Source: CAYWTX01 sp964461295
GTDB taxonomy: Bacteria > Planctomycetota > Phycisphaerae > SM23-33
Length of the DNA stretch: 22,094 nucleotides
Direction of reading: 5' to 3'
Assembly (NCBI GenBank): GCA_964461295.1
Contig: CAYWTX010000115.1
Span: 1 to 22,094, forward strand
The notes beneath the pieces were generated by a model. That model worked only from the letters and a program-made list of their open reading frames with translations, did not search any database and was not told the origin of the DNA. Shown here in pieces: positions 1 to 8,306 of the stretch. Position 1 is the first letter of the stretch; every line of letters begins with the position of its first letter. A program made the position numbers and the translations under genes.

Positions 1-2
1 GT

Positions 3-1250
3 TGGGGCAACGCCGAACTGCCGTTGTTCACCGACCGCGCATTGGGCCAGAAGCTCAAGCAGGTGTGCGGATACGCCGTGATCACCTGGAGCCCGACCTG
101 CCTGGACATGAACATGCCCACGCCGGTCTCCGACGGCAAGCGGGTGTTCGTCTACACCGGGCGGCGGACGGTGCACGCCTTCGACCTGGACGGGCACCTG
201 CTCTGGCAGAAGTGGCAGTCCGACGCGCCGTACAACTACCACTACCCGGAAGACCTGGCCAACAGCCCGATGCTCGTGGACCCCGGCGACGGCGAAGGCG
301 TTCTGCTGCTGATGTACTGCTTTGACCGCCTGTGGGCGTACGAGGTCGATACCGGCAAACTGCGCTACAGCACGGAATCGAAGGTGCCGCACCGGCACGG
401 CATGGGGCACCCGGTTCTCCTGCGCCTGCCTCTGCCGCAAGGCAAGGCGGAACCCGCGCTGTACCTGTGGACGGGCGACCTGGTTCGCATTCGCGACGGG
501 AGGATGCTGTGCAAGGACGTGGCGCCGCTGAGTTGCGCCGAGATCAGCGGCGACGGCGTGGATCGCGTGTTCCTGGGCATTCACAGCGACAGCGCGTCGG
601 AGGCCAAGGGCGCCAAGCGCCAGTGGCAGTTCACCGGAGACGACCAGGGCGGGGCGCTGGGGGTGAGGTTCCGGCTCGAGGGCGACACGGCCAGGGCCGA
701 GAAGCTATGGTTCAACGCGAAGAACGACGGGTACAAGGGGCTCGGCGCTTACCCGATCTTTCGCGAGGGCAGGCTGTGGATCAACTCCGGGCACGTCGTG
801 GATACGCTTACCGGCAAGCCGGTCTCGACGCCCAGGCAGCGATGCAGCCTGGCGTACAACGGCTTCATCGCCGCCGGCGGGCACCTGTATGGGATCGCCA
901 AGTCGGGGATCAACCAGGGCTCCGGCGGCGCCAGCGGCCTGGGCATACGGAAGGACAACGTCCTGCACTGCGCCGTGGCGAAGCTGGGGGCCGACGGGAT
1001 CGAGTCGGTGCGGCTGTGCCCGGTCGAATCGCTGCCGGCGACCGTCACCGACCCGGCCAAGAAGCGGCAGGTCGTCGCCCTGACCAGCCTGGACCGCTAC
1101 CGCGATTGGTATGGCTGGCACGAGGCCTACAGCGCGCCGTTCGCGTCGGGCAACCGGCTGTACCTCCGCACGTTCGACGCGTTGTACTGCTTCGGCGAGA
1201 AGGGCCAGGCCTTCACGCCGTCGGAGGCGTTCGAGGCGGCGAGGCCCTGA
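3..1250 (+). CDS. PQQ-like beta-propeller protein, 5'-truncated by window edge
   Basis: The frame is open from the first bases of the window to TGA at 1248-1250, so the true start lies upstream. A TTG at 24 is not a credible start, because the in-frame residues before it (WGNAELP) continue the same kind of sequence. About 415 residues are visible. They show propeller-type strands: 'PTPVSDGKRVFVYTG' near the N-terminus, 'VHAFDLDGHLLWQKW', and a C-terminal 'SGNRLYLRTFDALYCFGEKG'. The same phrases recur in the protein at 8307-10562 ('PTPVSDGRRIWVKNG', 'AERLYLRTYDAMMCIARKG'), so the two are paralogues. The family name comes from PQQ-enzyme repeats; nothing seen here shows that PQQ is bound or that the protein is an enzyme. 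It is probably exported like its paralogues, but the signal peptide is outside the window. It converges on the AraC gene. Confidence 0.8.
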   Translation, partial: WGNAELPLFTDRALGQKLKQVCGYAVITWSPTCLDMNMPTPVSDGKRVFVYTGRRTVHAFDLDGHLLWQKWQSDAPYNYHYPEDLANSPMLVDPGDGEGVLLLMYCFDRLWAYEVDTGKLRYSTESKVPHRHGMGHPVLLRLPLPQGKAEPALYLWTGDLVRIRDGRMLCKDVAPLSCAEISGDGVDRVFLGIHSDSASEAKGAKRQWQFTGDDQGGALGVRFRLEGDTARAEKLWFNAKNDGYKGLGAYPIFREGRLWINSGHVVDTLTGKPVSTPRQRCSLAYNGFIAAGGHLYGIAKSGINQGSGGASGLGIRKDNVLHCAVAKLGADGIESVRLCPVESLPATVTDPAKKRQVVALTSLDRYRDWYGWHEAYSAPFASGNRLYLRTFDALYCFGEKGQAFTPSEAFEAARP

Positions 1251-1316
1251 CGCGCCGGGAGGTGTTCGTTCGGCGATGGGGCCGTGCGGAAGCCATGGCG
1301 TCTTCGCCCGGCGTGG

Positions 1317-2120
1317 TCAGGCCCGGCGGCCGGCCTTGCGGTACTCGGCCGGGCCGACGCCGTAGAGCCTGGCGAAGACGCTGGAGAGGTAGTGTCGGTT
1401 GCAGAAGCCGCACTCGGCGGCGACTGCCTTGATGGGTTTGTCGGTGTGCTGGAGCAGGACGGCGGCGCGGTCGGCCCTCATGCGGGCCAGGTACTGCCGC
1501 GGCGCGAGGCGCGTGTGGCGGGCGAACAAGCGCGCGAGGGTGTTGGGGCTCACGGACACGTGCCCGGCGAGGTCGGCGTTGGAGATCGTTCGGGCGAGGT
1601 TGCGTTCCATGTAGGCGATCGCCCGATCCACGCGAGGGTCCGCCGACGGCTGGGGCCAGCGGTCCTGGGGAATCTCGGCCAGGGCCTCGCAGAGCACGCC
1701 ATGCGCCAGCAGCGATTCGCGCCACTGGGGCCGGCGGGAGGCGCGAAAGGCGGCCACCAGCGACTCGATCATCGCCCGCCGGGCCGGCGAGACCGGCAGT
1801 TCCCACACGCCCGGACCGATCTGGTCGTACGGCCTGCCCAGCGAAAAATGCATGAACGTGTGATCCATGGGCCGATGGAGGACGGCGCGGGTCGCCGTGT
1901 TGGGCGCGATGAGCAGCGCGGCCCGCGGGCCCAGGCGGTACTCCCGGCCGGCAAAGGCGATGGCGGCAGCGTCGGGGTTCCGGTTCCAGTAGAACCGCCA
2001 GACGGGGCTCACGCCGACGGCCTGGTTCAACCCCCAGCGGTGGACGATGCGCGAGTCCAGCCAGAGGACCTTCAGGTCCGCCTCGGCGAGGGCCTTTCCG
2101 GTGAGAATGGTTTTCGCCAT
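1317..2120 (-). CDS. AraC-family transcriptional regulator
   Basis: This 267-residue protein has the classic AraC layout. The N-terminal ~150 residues are a cupin-like sensing domain ('AAIAFAGREYRLGPRAALLIAPNT'). The C-terminal ~100 residues carry the double helix-turn-helix: first HTH 'ISNADLAGHVSVSPNTLARLFARHT', second with the family signature 'IKAVAAECGFCNRHYLSSVFARLYGVGPAEYRK'. The reading frame is open far upstream, but that extension runs antisense through the fucosidase and PQQ genes, so ATG at 2118-2120 is chosen. No Shine-Dalgarno precedes it; a candidate promoter would give an almost leaderless transcript. It is divergent from the fucosidase gene with a 168-bp gap, the usual arrangement for a sugar-responsive local activator. 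The effector sugar is unknown; a fucosylated glycan product is an inference from the neighbour. Confidence 0.9.
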   Translation of the reverse strand: MAKTILTGKALAEADLKVLWLDSRIVHRWGLNQAVGVSPVWRFYWNRNPDAAAIAFAGREYRLGPRAALLIAPNTATRAVLHRPMDHTFMHFSLGRPYDQIGPGVWELPVSPARRAMIESLVAAFRASRRPQWRESLLAHGVLCEALAEIPQDRWPQPSADPRVDRAIAYMERNLARTISNADLAGHVSVSPNTLARLFARHTRLAPRQYLARMRADRAAVLLQHTDKPIKAVAAECGFCNRHYLSSVFARLYGVGPAEYRKAGRRA

Positions 2121-2128
2121 GGTGCGAT

Positions 2129-2158
2129 ATTGTACAAAACTGGCTGATTCACGGACAA
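2129..2158 (-). promoter_or_regulatory. candidate sigma70 promoter of the araC-type gene
   Basis: On the minus strand TTGTCC (2153-2158) is followed after 18 nt by TACAAT (2129-2134): 4/6 and 5/6 matches to the consensus. Transcription would begin within a few bases of the ATG at 2120, implying a leaderless or near-leaderless mRNA, which agrees with the missing ribosome binding site. Chance matches of this quality occur, so confidence is modest. Confidence 0.35.
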
Positions 2159-2201
2159 GACGGCCTGAGGGCAGGCGAGTTGGATTTGCTAGGCTGTTGT
2201 G

Positions 2202-2226
2202 GTTGCCTCGCGGGTGTTGCCTGGCG
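2202..2226 (+). repeat. imperfect direct repeat in the araC/fucosidase gap, possible operator
   Basis: GTTGCCTCGCG (2202-2212) recurs as GTTGCCTGGCG (2216-2226), 10 of 11 bases the same at a 14-bp period. It lies between the divergent regulator and fucosidase genes. AraC proteins bind direct repeats, but usually spaced about two helical turns, so this is only a candidate site. Confidence 0.25.
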
Positions 2227-2288
2227 CCGGCTGGGCGGTCGCGTGGTAGTTTTCCGCACGCACGGAGCCGGCACAAAAGGATACTGCA

Positions 2289-4106
2289 ATGGACAGCGTC
2301 ATCCGCCCCGGAGCCAAGGACGATCCCGCCAGCCGGTGGTTTGCCGAAGCCCGCTTCGGCATGTTCATCCACTTCAGCCTGGCGTCGATGTTCGGCGAAG
2401 ACCTGGGCCATCAGTACCAGCGTCGCGTGCCCTATCGCCAGTACGAGGCCAACGTCGAGCGTTTCAACCCCAGCGCGTTTGACGCCGCCCAATGGGTGGA
2501 CGTGGCCGCCTCGGCCGGGTGCCGCTACATCACCCTGACGGCCAAGCACGTCGAGGGGTTCTGCCTGTGGGACACGGCCACCACCGACTTCAAGATCACG
2601 CGGACGCCCTTCGGGCGCGACATTGTCGCCGAATTGTCGGCCCACTGCCATCGCCGCAGCATGCCGCTGTGCCTGTACATCAACCCCGACGACTGGCACG
2701 CGCGGTTCAAGCCAAACCTGGCGGGCAATTGGGGCGACCGCAACTGGGCGCGTCACGACGACGAGCCGGACTGGGAGAAACACCGCGTCTACATCGAGCG
2801 GCAGCTCACCGAGGTGCTGACGAGCTACGGGCCCATCGCCGGCATCTGGTTCGACTGCACGCACTTGCCCGAGCGCCATATCCAGGGCCGACGAATCTAC
2901 GAGCACATCAAGAAGCTTCAGCCGGCGTGCCTGGTGAACGACCGGGCCAAGTGGGGCGACTTCCTCACGCCGGAGTGGCAGATCGCCGAGCACCTCGACG
3001 CCGACGGTTACCTGATCGAGCAATGCACGTCGGTGGCCGAGGACGGCTGGGGCTGGCGGAGCGACTTCCGCTACCGCAGCGTGCCGGCCCTGGTGGACCT
3101 GCTGGTTCGCACGGCCGGGTGCGGGTCGAACCTGCTGCTGAACGTGGCGCCCGATCCGACGGGGGTGATTCCGCCGCCGCAGGCCAGCCGTATGGCAAGC
3201 GTGGGGCGGTGGCTGAAGCGCAACGGCGAGGCCATCTACGGCACGCGGGGCGTGAAGCTGGCCGGCAGGGGCGACGGCGTGCGGGTGACGCGGCGGGGGC
3301 GGGACGTGTACGTGCTGATGCGCCAGTGGCCGGGCGGGGAGAGCGTCACGGTGTGCGGCATCGCATCGCTGCCGGCGTCGGCGCGGCTGCTGGGCGGCGG
3401 GGCGCTGGAGTGCAAGCTGACGGGCGCGGGATTGGCCATCGACCGTCTGCCGGCCGAGCCGCCCGACGCGACGGCGCAGGTGGTGCACTTGCGGTACGAG
3501 GCCGAACCGGTGCTGGTCGCGCCGGCGGCCCCGGTGGAGGTGGTCCACCGCATTGCCGTTGCCCTCCGCGGCGCGACGCTGTTGCCGGTGGGCCTGGCGC
3601 GGCTGGACGGTCTGACCGTCAAGGGTTGGCGGCATTCGGTGAAGCGGTTGTCCGGCGGCGACGCCGCCTACCGGCAGAAACCGGATTCGCTGCCGTCGTG
3701 CTCCGATCAGCCGATGAACGAAGGCCCGCGGGTTGTCACGGGGCTCGATGCGATCATCGACTGGCGGCACGAGGAGGAGAGCACGCATTGGGCCCTCAGC
3801 GTGCCGGCGGCGCTGCGGGCGAAGGTCCGCGTGTGCCTGCGCTGTCCGAAGATTGTGGCCGGCAGCGCGTACGAAATCCGCTGCGGCCATGGGGTTCTGG
3901 CGGCGAAGGTACAGGGCAACGGCCCGATGGAAGACAGCGTGCGGATGGACTGGTGGAACGGCTACGCGTATCTGCCGTTCGTGTGGGAAGACGCCGGCGA
4001 GATCGACCTGCCCGCCGGCGCGCAGGAGTTGGCGATGCAGCCGACGGGCAACGCGTGGGGCGGCAACTTCGCCGACGTGATGGCGGTGGAACTGGAAGCT
4101 CTGTAG
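2289..4106 (+). CDS. alpha-L-fucosidase-like glycoside hydrolase (GH29-type)
   Basis: 605 residues. GH29 enzymes are retaining hydrolases that remove terminal alpha-L-fucose. Visible landmarks: 'FGMFIHFS' (His28) at the first strand; 'TLTAKHVEGFCLWDT' around residues 83-95, matching the family's KHHDGF block; 'GIWFD' with the expected nucleophile Asp189; 'LIEQC' with Glu244 where the family has a conserved Glu; and the hallmark 'NLLLNVAPDPTGVIPP' closing the barrel. About 300 C-terminal residues form beta-rich domains. The second His of KHHDGF is Val88, so substrate preference may differ from true fucosidases. There is no signal peptide, so it should act in the cytoplasm on imported oligosaccharides. 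AAAAGGA lies 7 nt before ATG 2289 and fixes the start. The next gene begins 27 bp downstream, suggesting one operon. Confidence 0.85.
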   Translation: MDSVIRPGAKDDPASRWFAEARFGMFIHFSLASMFGEDLGHQYQRRVPYRQYEANVERFNPSAFDAAQWVDVAASAGCRYITLTAKHVEGFCLWDTATTDFKITRTPFGRDIVAELSAHCHRRSMPLCLYINPDDWHARFKPNLAGNWGDRNWARHDDEPDWEKHRVYIERQLTEVLTSYGPIAGIWFDCTHLPERHIQGRRIYEHIKKLQPACLVNDRAKWGDFLTPEWQIAEHLDADGYLIEQCTSVAEDGWGWRSDFRYRSVPALVDLLVRTAGCGSNLLLNVAPDPTGVIPPPQASRMASVGRWLKRNGEAIYGTRGVKLAGRGDGVRVTRRGRDVYVLMRQWPGGESVTVCGIASLPASARLLGGGALECKLTGAGLAIDRLPAEPPDATAQVVHLRYEAEPVLVAPAAPVEVVHRIAVALRGATLLPVGLARLDGLTVKGWRHSVKRLSGGDAAYRQKPDSLPSCSDQPMNEGPRVVTGLDAIIDWRHEEESTHWALSVPAALRAKVRVCLRCPKIVAGSAYEIRCGHGVLAAKVQGNGPMEDSVRMDWWNGYAYLPFVWEDAGEIDLPAGAQELAMQPTGNAWGGNFADVMAVELEAL

Positions 4107-4133
4107 GACGATCCCCAACAGCAGGGAGAGAAC

Positions 4134-6569
4134 ATGCAGATCACAACTGTCGCCATACTGCTGGTGGGTCTGCTCGCTGCGACAACAGCGGCAGCATCCG
4201 CGGCCGAACCGGTCGCGGAGCCCGGCTGGCCGCAGGCGAACGGGCCGTTCGGCAACTTCAACCCGCGTCAGTACGGAGTGAAGTTGCTGGACGACCTGAG
4301 TCTGGCCAGGCAGGTCTGGGCCAGCGAGTGTCGCGACCTGGGCTTCGCCAAGGGGTCGGCGGCGGGATACGCCGGACATCTGACTGACCGCGACATTCAC
4401 CCCGGCACGGCGTCGGGGCTGATCGTGGCGGAGGGCAAGGTGTTCGCCAGTTCGTGCAAGCCGCGCGGCGGACCATGGGCCCAGAAGGCCTTCAATATTG
4501 CCCCGACGGTCGCCAATCTGTCGGGCGAAAGGATGGAGGCGTTGAGGCTCAACGCCTCGTTCGATGCCGACGACCTTACCGTCGCCATCGACGTGAGAAC
4601 CGGCAAGACCGTCTGGAAGGCCGTCGAGGAAGGCAAGGGGCTGAACCGCTATTCCGGCAAGGGCGGGCAGTTCCACGGCACGCCGGCCTACTTCGAGGGC
4701 AAGGTCCTCAGCGTGGGCACGTGCGGACACGTCCGCTGCTACGACGCCGCCACCGGCAGGAAACTGTGGGAGGACGCCAACGGCAGCCTGGTGAAAGCGG
4801 CGATCGCACAGAAGGCGGCCCTGATGGGCGAGGGCGGGAACCTGCCCGGCGGCGGCGGGATGGGCATATCTCTGGCCGTTGCGCGGGGGGCGGACAAGGC
4901 AGGCGTGCTGGTCGTGCCGCAGTATCCCGGCGGGACGGACGTGGCGCTGCGCGGCATGGATGTCCGGACGGGCAAGACGCTGTGGGTGACGGCGGAGGCG
5001 GTCACGAGTCGCTGGGCCACGCCGGCGGTGTGGACGCACCAGGGCAAGCAGTACCTGGTCGTCGCAACGGTCAAGGGCGAGCTGCGCATGATCGACCCCG
5101 CCAGCGGCAAGGTGCTTTGGGTGGTGACGGGCCTGCTGGCGACGCACTACTCGCTCACCGCGACCGCCCGGCACGTATTTGTGAACATCAAGTCCGCCAC
5201 CATGGAGAGGCCCGAACAGCCCTGGGCTCGCATGGCCGCGTACCGCATCTCGCCGGAGAAGGCCGAGAAAGCATGGGAGATGCCGGACAAGCCGGCTTTC
5301 TGGTACGAGAACCACTTCGACATCTGTGCCATGCGTCGCGTGCTGGCCCGGGATGGACGAGTGTACTTCTTCGCCCAGGGGTGCCCCGACGCGCCCGGCG
5401 GGCGCGCGACCGCGTTCAGCATCCTGGACGAGAACACCGGCGAGGTGCTGCTGACCAGCCGGGAGATGAAAGGCAGCCCCCTGTTCTACCTTGTCGAGGA
5501 CCGCATGCTGTACACGCCGGATTCGGCCCACGGAAACACCAAGCGCATCGTGTGGGAGTTCTACACGACCGATCCGAAGGGCTTCCGCCGCTTGGGCAGC
5601 GCGTGGAAGCCGCCGCACGAGAACACCACGGCGTACGAGGTCTTCATCGAACTGCCCTACGCCAACGGGTTCTTCTTCATGCGCAACTGGCAAGGGCAGG
5701 TGTTGTGCTACGATCTGCGCGATCGGCCGCTGACGGCCACGTGGGAACTGGAAATGCGTCCGGCGTCGATCGGTCTGGACCAGATCGCCAAGCCCCTGCG
5801 CCTGCTCGAACCTGACGCCGGCCGAATCGACCAGGGAACAAGCTTCCCGCCCACGAGCGAGCAGGCCGGCCTGCCGTATGGCACCTGGCGCAGGGACGCG
5901 GAATGGGAGCCGTTCGCCTGCTCGCTTTCGCCGGGGGCGGACGGGCGGTTGGCCGGCACGGTCGCCATGGACTTCGGGAGCGTCGTCATTCCCGTGGAGC
6001 TGGCCTTGCAGGGGGGCAAGGACGGGAGGGTCGCCGGTTCGTGGACGCGCACGATCCCGGCATCGAAGGTCGAGAAGAAGACGGGGGCGCTCACCGGCAC
6101 GCCGGCCCAACCGCAGCGCGGCTACCTCACGCCGTCGAGCAGGCAGCAGTCTTACACCACGTGCGGGACAAACCCATCCGGAACGACGACCACCGTGCTG
6201 GTCTTGACCGATGTGACGCCCGGCGGAAAGCCCGCAACCGTTACCCTCTGCCTGGACCATGACGGACGCAAAGTGGTGCGAGCCGGCGCACTGCCCGGGC
6301 CCTACGGCCAGTCGTGGCACGAGGTGGATGCCCGCGGCCTGACGACGCTCACGGCCGATCGCGTCGAGGGCGACCTGGTGCTGATCCTCAATCGCGACAA
6401 GTGGCAGATGGGCCAGACGGTTGCGCCGGGCGTGGCCGGGCGCATCCATGTCATCGCCGAGCGCAAGGGCGACGCCCTGGCCGGCACATGGAGCGCGGTC
6501 TGGGGCGAGGCGTACACGTTCACCGGCGCCGTCACGGGTTCGCGCCGGAGCGGAGCAATAGCGAAGTAA
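4134..6569 (+). CDS. secreted PQQ-like beta-propeller protein with C-terminal beta-domain
   Basis: 811 residues. A signal peptide (hydrophobic residues 5-20, likely cleavage near ASA-AEP, residue 24) sends it out of the cytoplasm. Propeller repeats of the form D-x-x-T/S-G-K-x-L-W are visible at 153-161, 204-212, 276-284 and 321-329. After the propeller comes a beta-rich tail: residues about 687-803, ending in 'ERKGDALAGTWSAVWG', align by eye with the N-terminal domain of the lyase-like protein at 17961-21074. The N-terminal mature part ('WPQANGPFGNFN...VWASECRDLGFAKG') matches that of the next gene, so the two are paralogues. GGGAGAG sits 5-6 nt before ATG 4134. Second gene of the fucosidase operon (27-bp gap). 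No haem or metal motif is seen. Role unknown: carbohydrate binding or scaffolding is inference. Confidence 0.8.
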   Translation: MQITTVAILLVGLLAATTAAASAAEPVAEPGWPQANGPFGNFNPRQYGVKLLDDLSLARQVWASECRDLGFAKGSAAGYAGHLTDRDIHPGTASGLIVAEGKVFASSCKPRGGPWAQKAFNIAPTVANLSGERMEALRLNASFDADDLTVAIDVRTGKTVWKAVEEGKGLNRYSGKGGQFHGTPAYFEGKVLSVGTCGHVRCYDAATGRKLWEDANGSLVKAAIAQKAALMGEGGNLPGGGGMGISLAVARGADKAGVLVVPQYPGGTDVALRGMDVRTGKTLWVTAEAVTSRWATPAVWTHQGKQYLVVATVKGELRMIDPASGKVLWVVTGLLATHYSLTATARHVFVNIKSATMERPEQPWARMAAYRISPEKAEKAWEMPDKPAFWYENHFDICAMRRVLARDGRVYFFAQGCPDAPGGRATAFSILDENTGEVLLTSREMKGSPLFYLVEDRMLYTPDSAHGNTKRIVWEFYTTDPKGFRRLGSAWKPPHENTTAYEVFIELPYANGFFFMRNWQGQVLCYDLRDRPLTATWELEMRPASIGLDQIAKPLRLLEPDAGRIDQGTSFPPTSEQAGLPYGTWRRDAEWEPFACSLSPGADGRLAGTVAMDFGSVVIPVELALQGGKDGRVAGSWTRTIPASKVEKKTGALTGTPAQPQRGYLTPSSRQQSYTTCGTNPSGTTTTVLVLTDVTPGGKPATVTLCLDHDGRKVVRAGALPGPYGQSWHEVDARGLTTLTADRVEGDLVLILNRDKWQMGQTVAPGVAGRIHVIAERKGDALAGTWSAVWGEAYTFTGAVTGSRRSGAIAK

Positions 6570-6617
6570 CTCAGCGGATGCGCGACGACCCTTGTCTCAT
6601 GCGAGAGAGGACATCCC

Positions 6618-8216
6618 ATGAAATGCGGCGCAAGTGTTGCAGTGTTGGCGGGCCTGCTCGCCATGAGCCAAGGCCTGTCGGCGGCTGACGGCCCGGGTGC
6701 CAAGTCAACGCCGGCTTCGCCCACGACCGTCCCGATCAGGATCACCGGCGAATGGCCAAGCCACCTGGGGCCGGGCGGCGCGTTCGCCGACGCGGCGGCG
6801 CAGCCGGCGAAGCTGGTCGATGACGTCGCGCAGGCGAAGTTGGTCTGGCGGAGCGAGGAGACGGGCATCGGGTTCGGCAAGGCGCATTCGGGCGCGATGG
6901 GCAGCGGACACGCCAAGGGAACGGGATTGCCGGGATCCGGTGCGGCAAGTCCCATCCTGGCTGGCGGGTTGGTGATCCAGTCATACTTCCTGCCGCGCGG
7001 GCCGGTGAAGGACGAGGCGGCGGCGCAGCGGCTGGGCGGCAAGTTCGACAACTTCACCTTCATCGTCGCCGACGACGTGGTGGTCGCCATCGACGCGGCG
7101 ACGGGCAAGACTCGGTGGAAGCAGGTCTTCGCTGACAAGGGGATCAACTACGCCCCCGGCAAGCGGGGCGAGTGGAACGTCACGCCGTGCGCGGCCGGCG
7201 GCAAGGTGTTCGCGTTCGGCACGACCGGGCGGCTGTACGGGCTGGAACTGGCGACGGGCAAACTGCTGTGGGAATCGAACATCGGGCCCGTGCACGAGCG
7301 CCTGGAGGCTGCCAAGAAGGAAGCCCTCGCGAACAAGCGGATGGTCAAGGGCGGCGTCCGGCCATACGGGATGCTCATCGCGGCCGACGGTGTCCTGCTG
7401 GCGCCGGACTGGAGCGGGGGGCTTCTGGGGATCGACCCGGCGAATGGCAAGACGCTGTGGCGGGCGACGGACAAGGGCGGGCTGACGAGCGGCTACAACT
7501 CGCCGACGCCGGTGACGGTGAACGGCAAGGCGTACGTCGTGTGCGTCAACGGCAGCGGCGACCTGCGGCTGGTGGACCACCGCAACGGCGGCAAGGTGCT
7601 GTGGACGCACGCGCTGGGCAGCCAGCACATGACGCAGCCGGCATTCGGCAAGGACCTGCTGCTGGTGATGGACGAGAACAAGAAGGCCGGCGAGAAGAAC
7701 GCCAAGCAGCGGTTCGGCGTGCTGGCGGGCTACCGGCTGAGCGAGAAGGGCGCCGAGCGGGTCTGGCAGCTTGACGGCGGGAAGTACCCGGTGGAGTGCT
7801 GGCTGGACGGCGGGCCTGGGCGGAGGGTCGCGACGCGGCGCGACGGCGTGGTGTATCACGGGGCGTGGTGGGGCAACCAGAGCAAACTCGCGATCGTTCG
7901 GGAGGCGGACGGCAAGGTGCTGGCCAGCCAGGACGACTGCAAGCATTTCTGGGTTGTGTACCTGTGGGGCGACCGGTTCTTCTTCCTTACGGACATTCAG
8001 CACGGCGCCCACAGCACGTGGCAGGTGTACGACGCTAACCCGGAGCAGCCGAAGATGCTGAGCGAAGGCAAGTTCCCGTCCGACTGCATGCGGACGTGCG
8101 GGTACGAAGTGCCGCTGTACGAGATCTACGCAGATGGGTTCATGTTCTGCCGCGAGTGGAAGGAAGGCTGGGGCGGGGGAATCAGCTGCTACGACCTGCG
8201 GAAGGCGAAGCCCTGA
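6618..8216 (+). CDS. secreted PQQ-like beta-propeller protein
   Basis: 532 residues with a signal peptide (likely cleavage near LSA-ADG, residue 22). The mature N-terminus 'WPSHLGPGGAFAD...LVWRSEETGIGFGKAHSG' matches the previous gene. Propeller motifs follow: 'DAATGKTRW' (159-167), 'LATGKLLW' (211-218), then 'DPANGKTLW' and 'DHRNGGKVLW'. Unlike its upstream neighbour it ends with the propeller and lacks the extra beta-domain. A GAGAGAGGA purine run about 7 nt before ATG 6618 is a good ribosome binding site. The gap to the preceding gene is 48 bp, consistent with the third gene of one operon. The protein is acellular-surface or periplasmic by its signal; substrate and activity cannot be read from the sequence. 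Confidence 0.8.
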   Translation: MKCGASVAVLAGLLAMSQGLSAADGPGAKSTPASPTTVPIRITGEWPSHLGPGGAFADAAAQPAKLVDDVAQAKLVWRSEETGIGFGKAHSGAMGSGHAKGTGLPGSGAASPILAGGLVIQSYFLPRGPVKDEAAAQRLGGKFDNFTFIVADDVVVAIDAATGKTRWKQVFADKGINYAPGKRGEWNVTPCAAGGKVFAFGTTGRLYGLELATGKLLWESNIGPVHERLEAAKKEALANKRMVKGGVRPYGMLIAADGVLLAPDWSGGLLGIDPANGKTLWRATDKGGLTSGYNSPTPVTVNGKAYVVCVNGSGDLRLVDHRNGGKVLWTHALGSQHMTQPAFGKDLLLVMDENKKAGEKNAKQRFGVLAGYRLSEKGAERVWQLDGGKYPVECWLDGGPGRRVATRRDGVVYHGAWWGNQSKLAIVREADGKVLASQDDCKHFWVVYLWGDRFFFLTDIQHGAHSTWQVYDANPEQPKMLSEGKFPSDCMRTCGYEVPLYEIYADGFMFCREWKEGWGGGISCYDLRKAKP

Positions 8217-8225
8217 TGGCTTCGC
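8205..8225 (+). terminator. hairpin across the stop codon of the third operon gene
   Basis: GCGAAGCC and GGCTTCGC form a perfect 8-bp stem around a 5-nt loop; the TGA stop (8214-8216) lies in the loop. No T-tract follows, so it may work in a factor-dependent way or only protect the 3' end. Confidence 0.35.
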
Positions 8226-8273
8226 TGTCTGCGAAGAACGGGCATGGTCAGGAAGTGCCGTGTTCGGCGTCTT

Positions 8274-8288
8274 CGCCGCGGAGCGGCG
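8274..8288. terminator. G/C hairpin between convergent genes
   Basis: CGCCGC-GGA-GCGGCG is a 6-bp perfect stem in the 90-bp gap where two transcription units meet, with an outer CGT/ACG pairing beyond a small bulge. Being symmetric it could serve both strands. It has no T-tract. Confidence 0.3.
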
Positions 8289-8306
8289 ACGTCGGGAACG
8301 ACACCG

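Noticed and set aside
2121..6449. Very long minus-strand open frame extending upstream of the AraC gene
   Set aside because: It runs antisense through the fucosidase and PQQ-like genes, which have clear family motifs and signals. High G+C keeps antisense frames open. Only the part after ATG 2120 is AraC.
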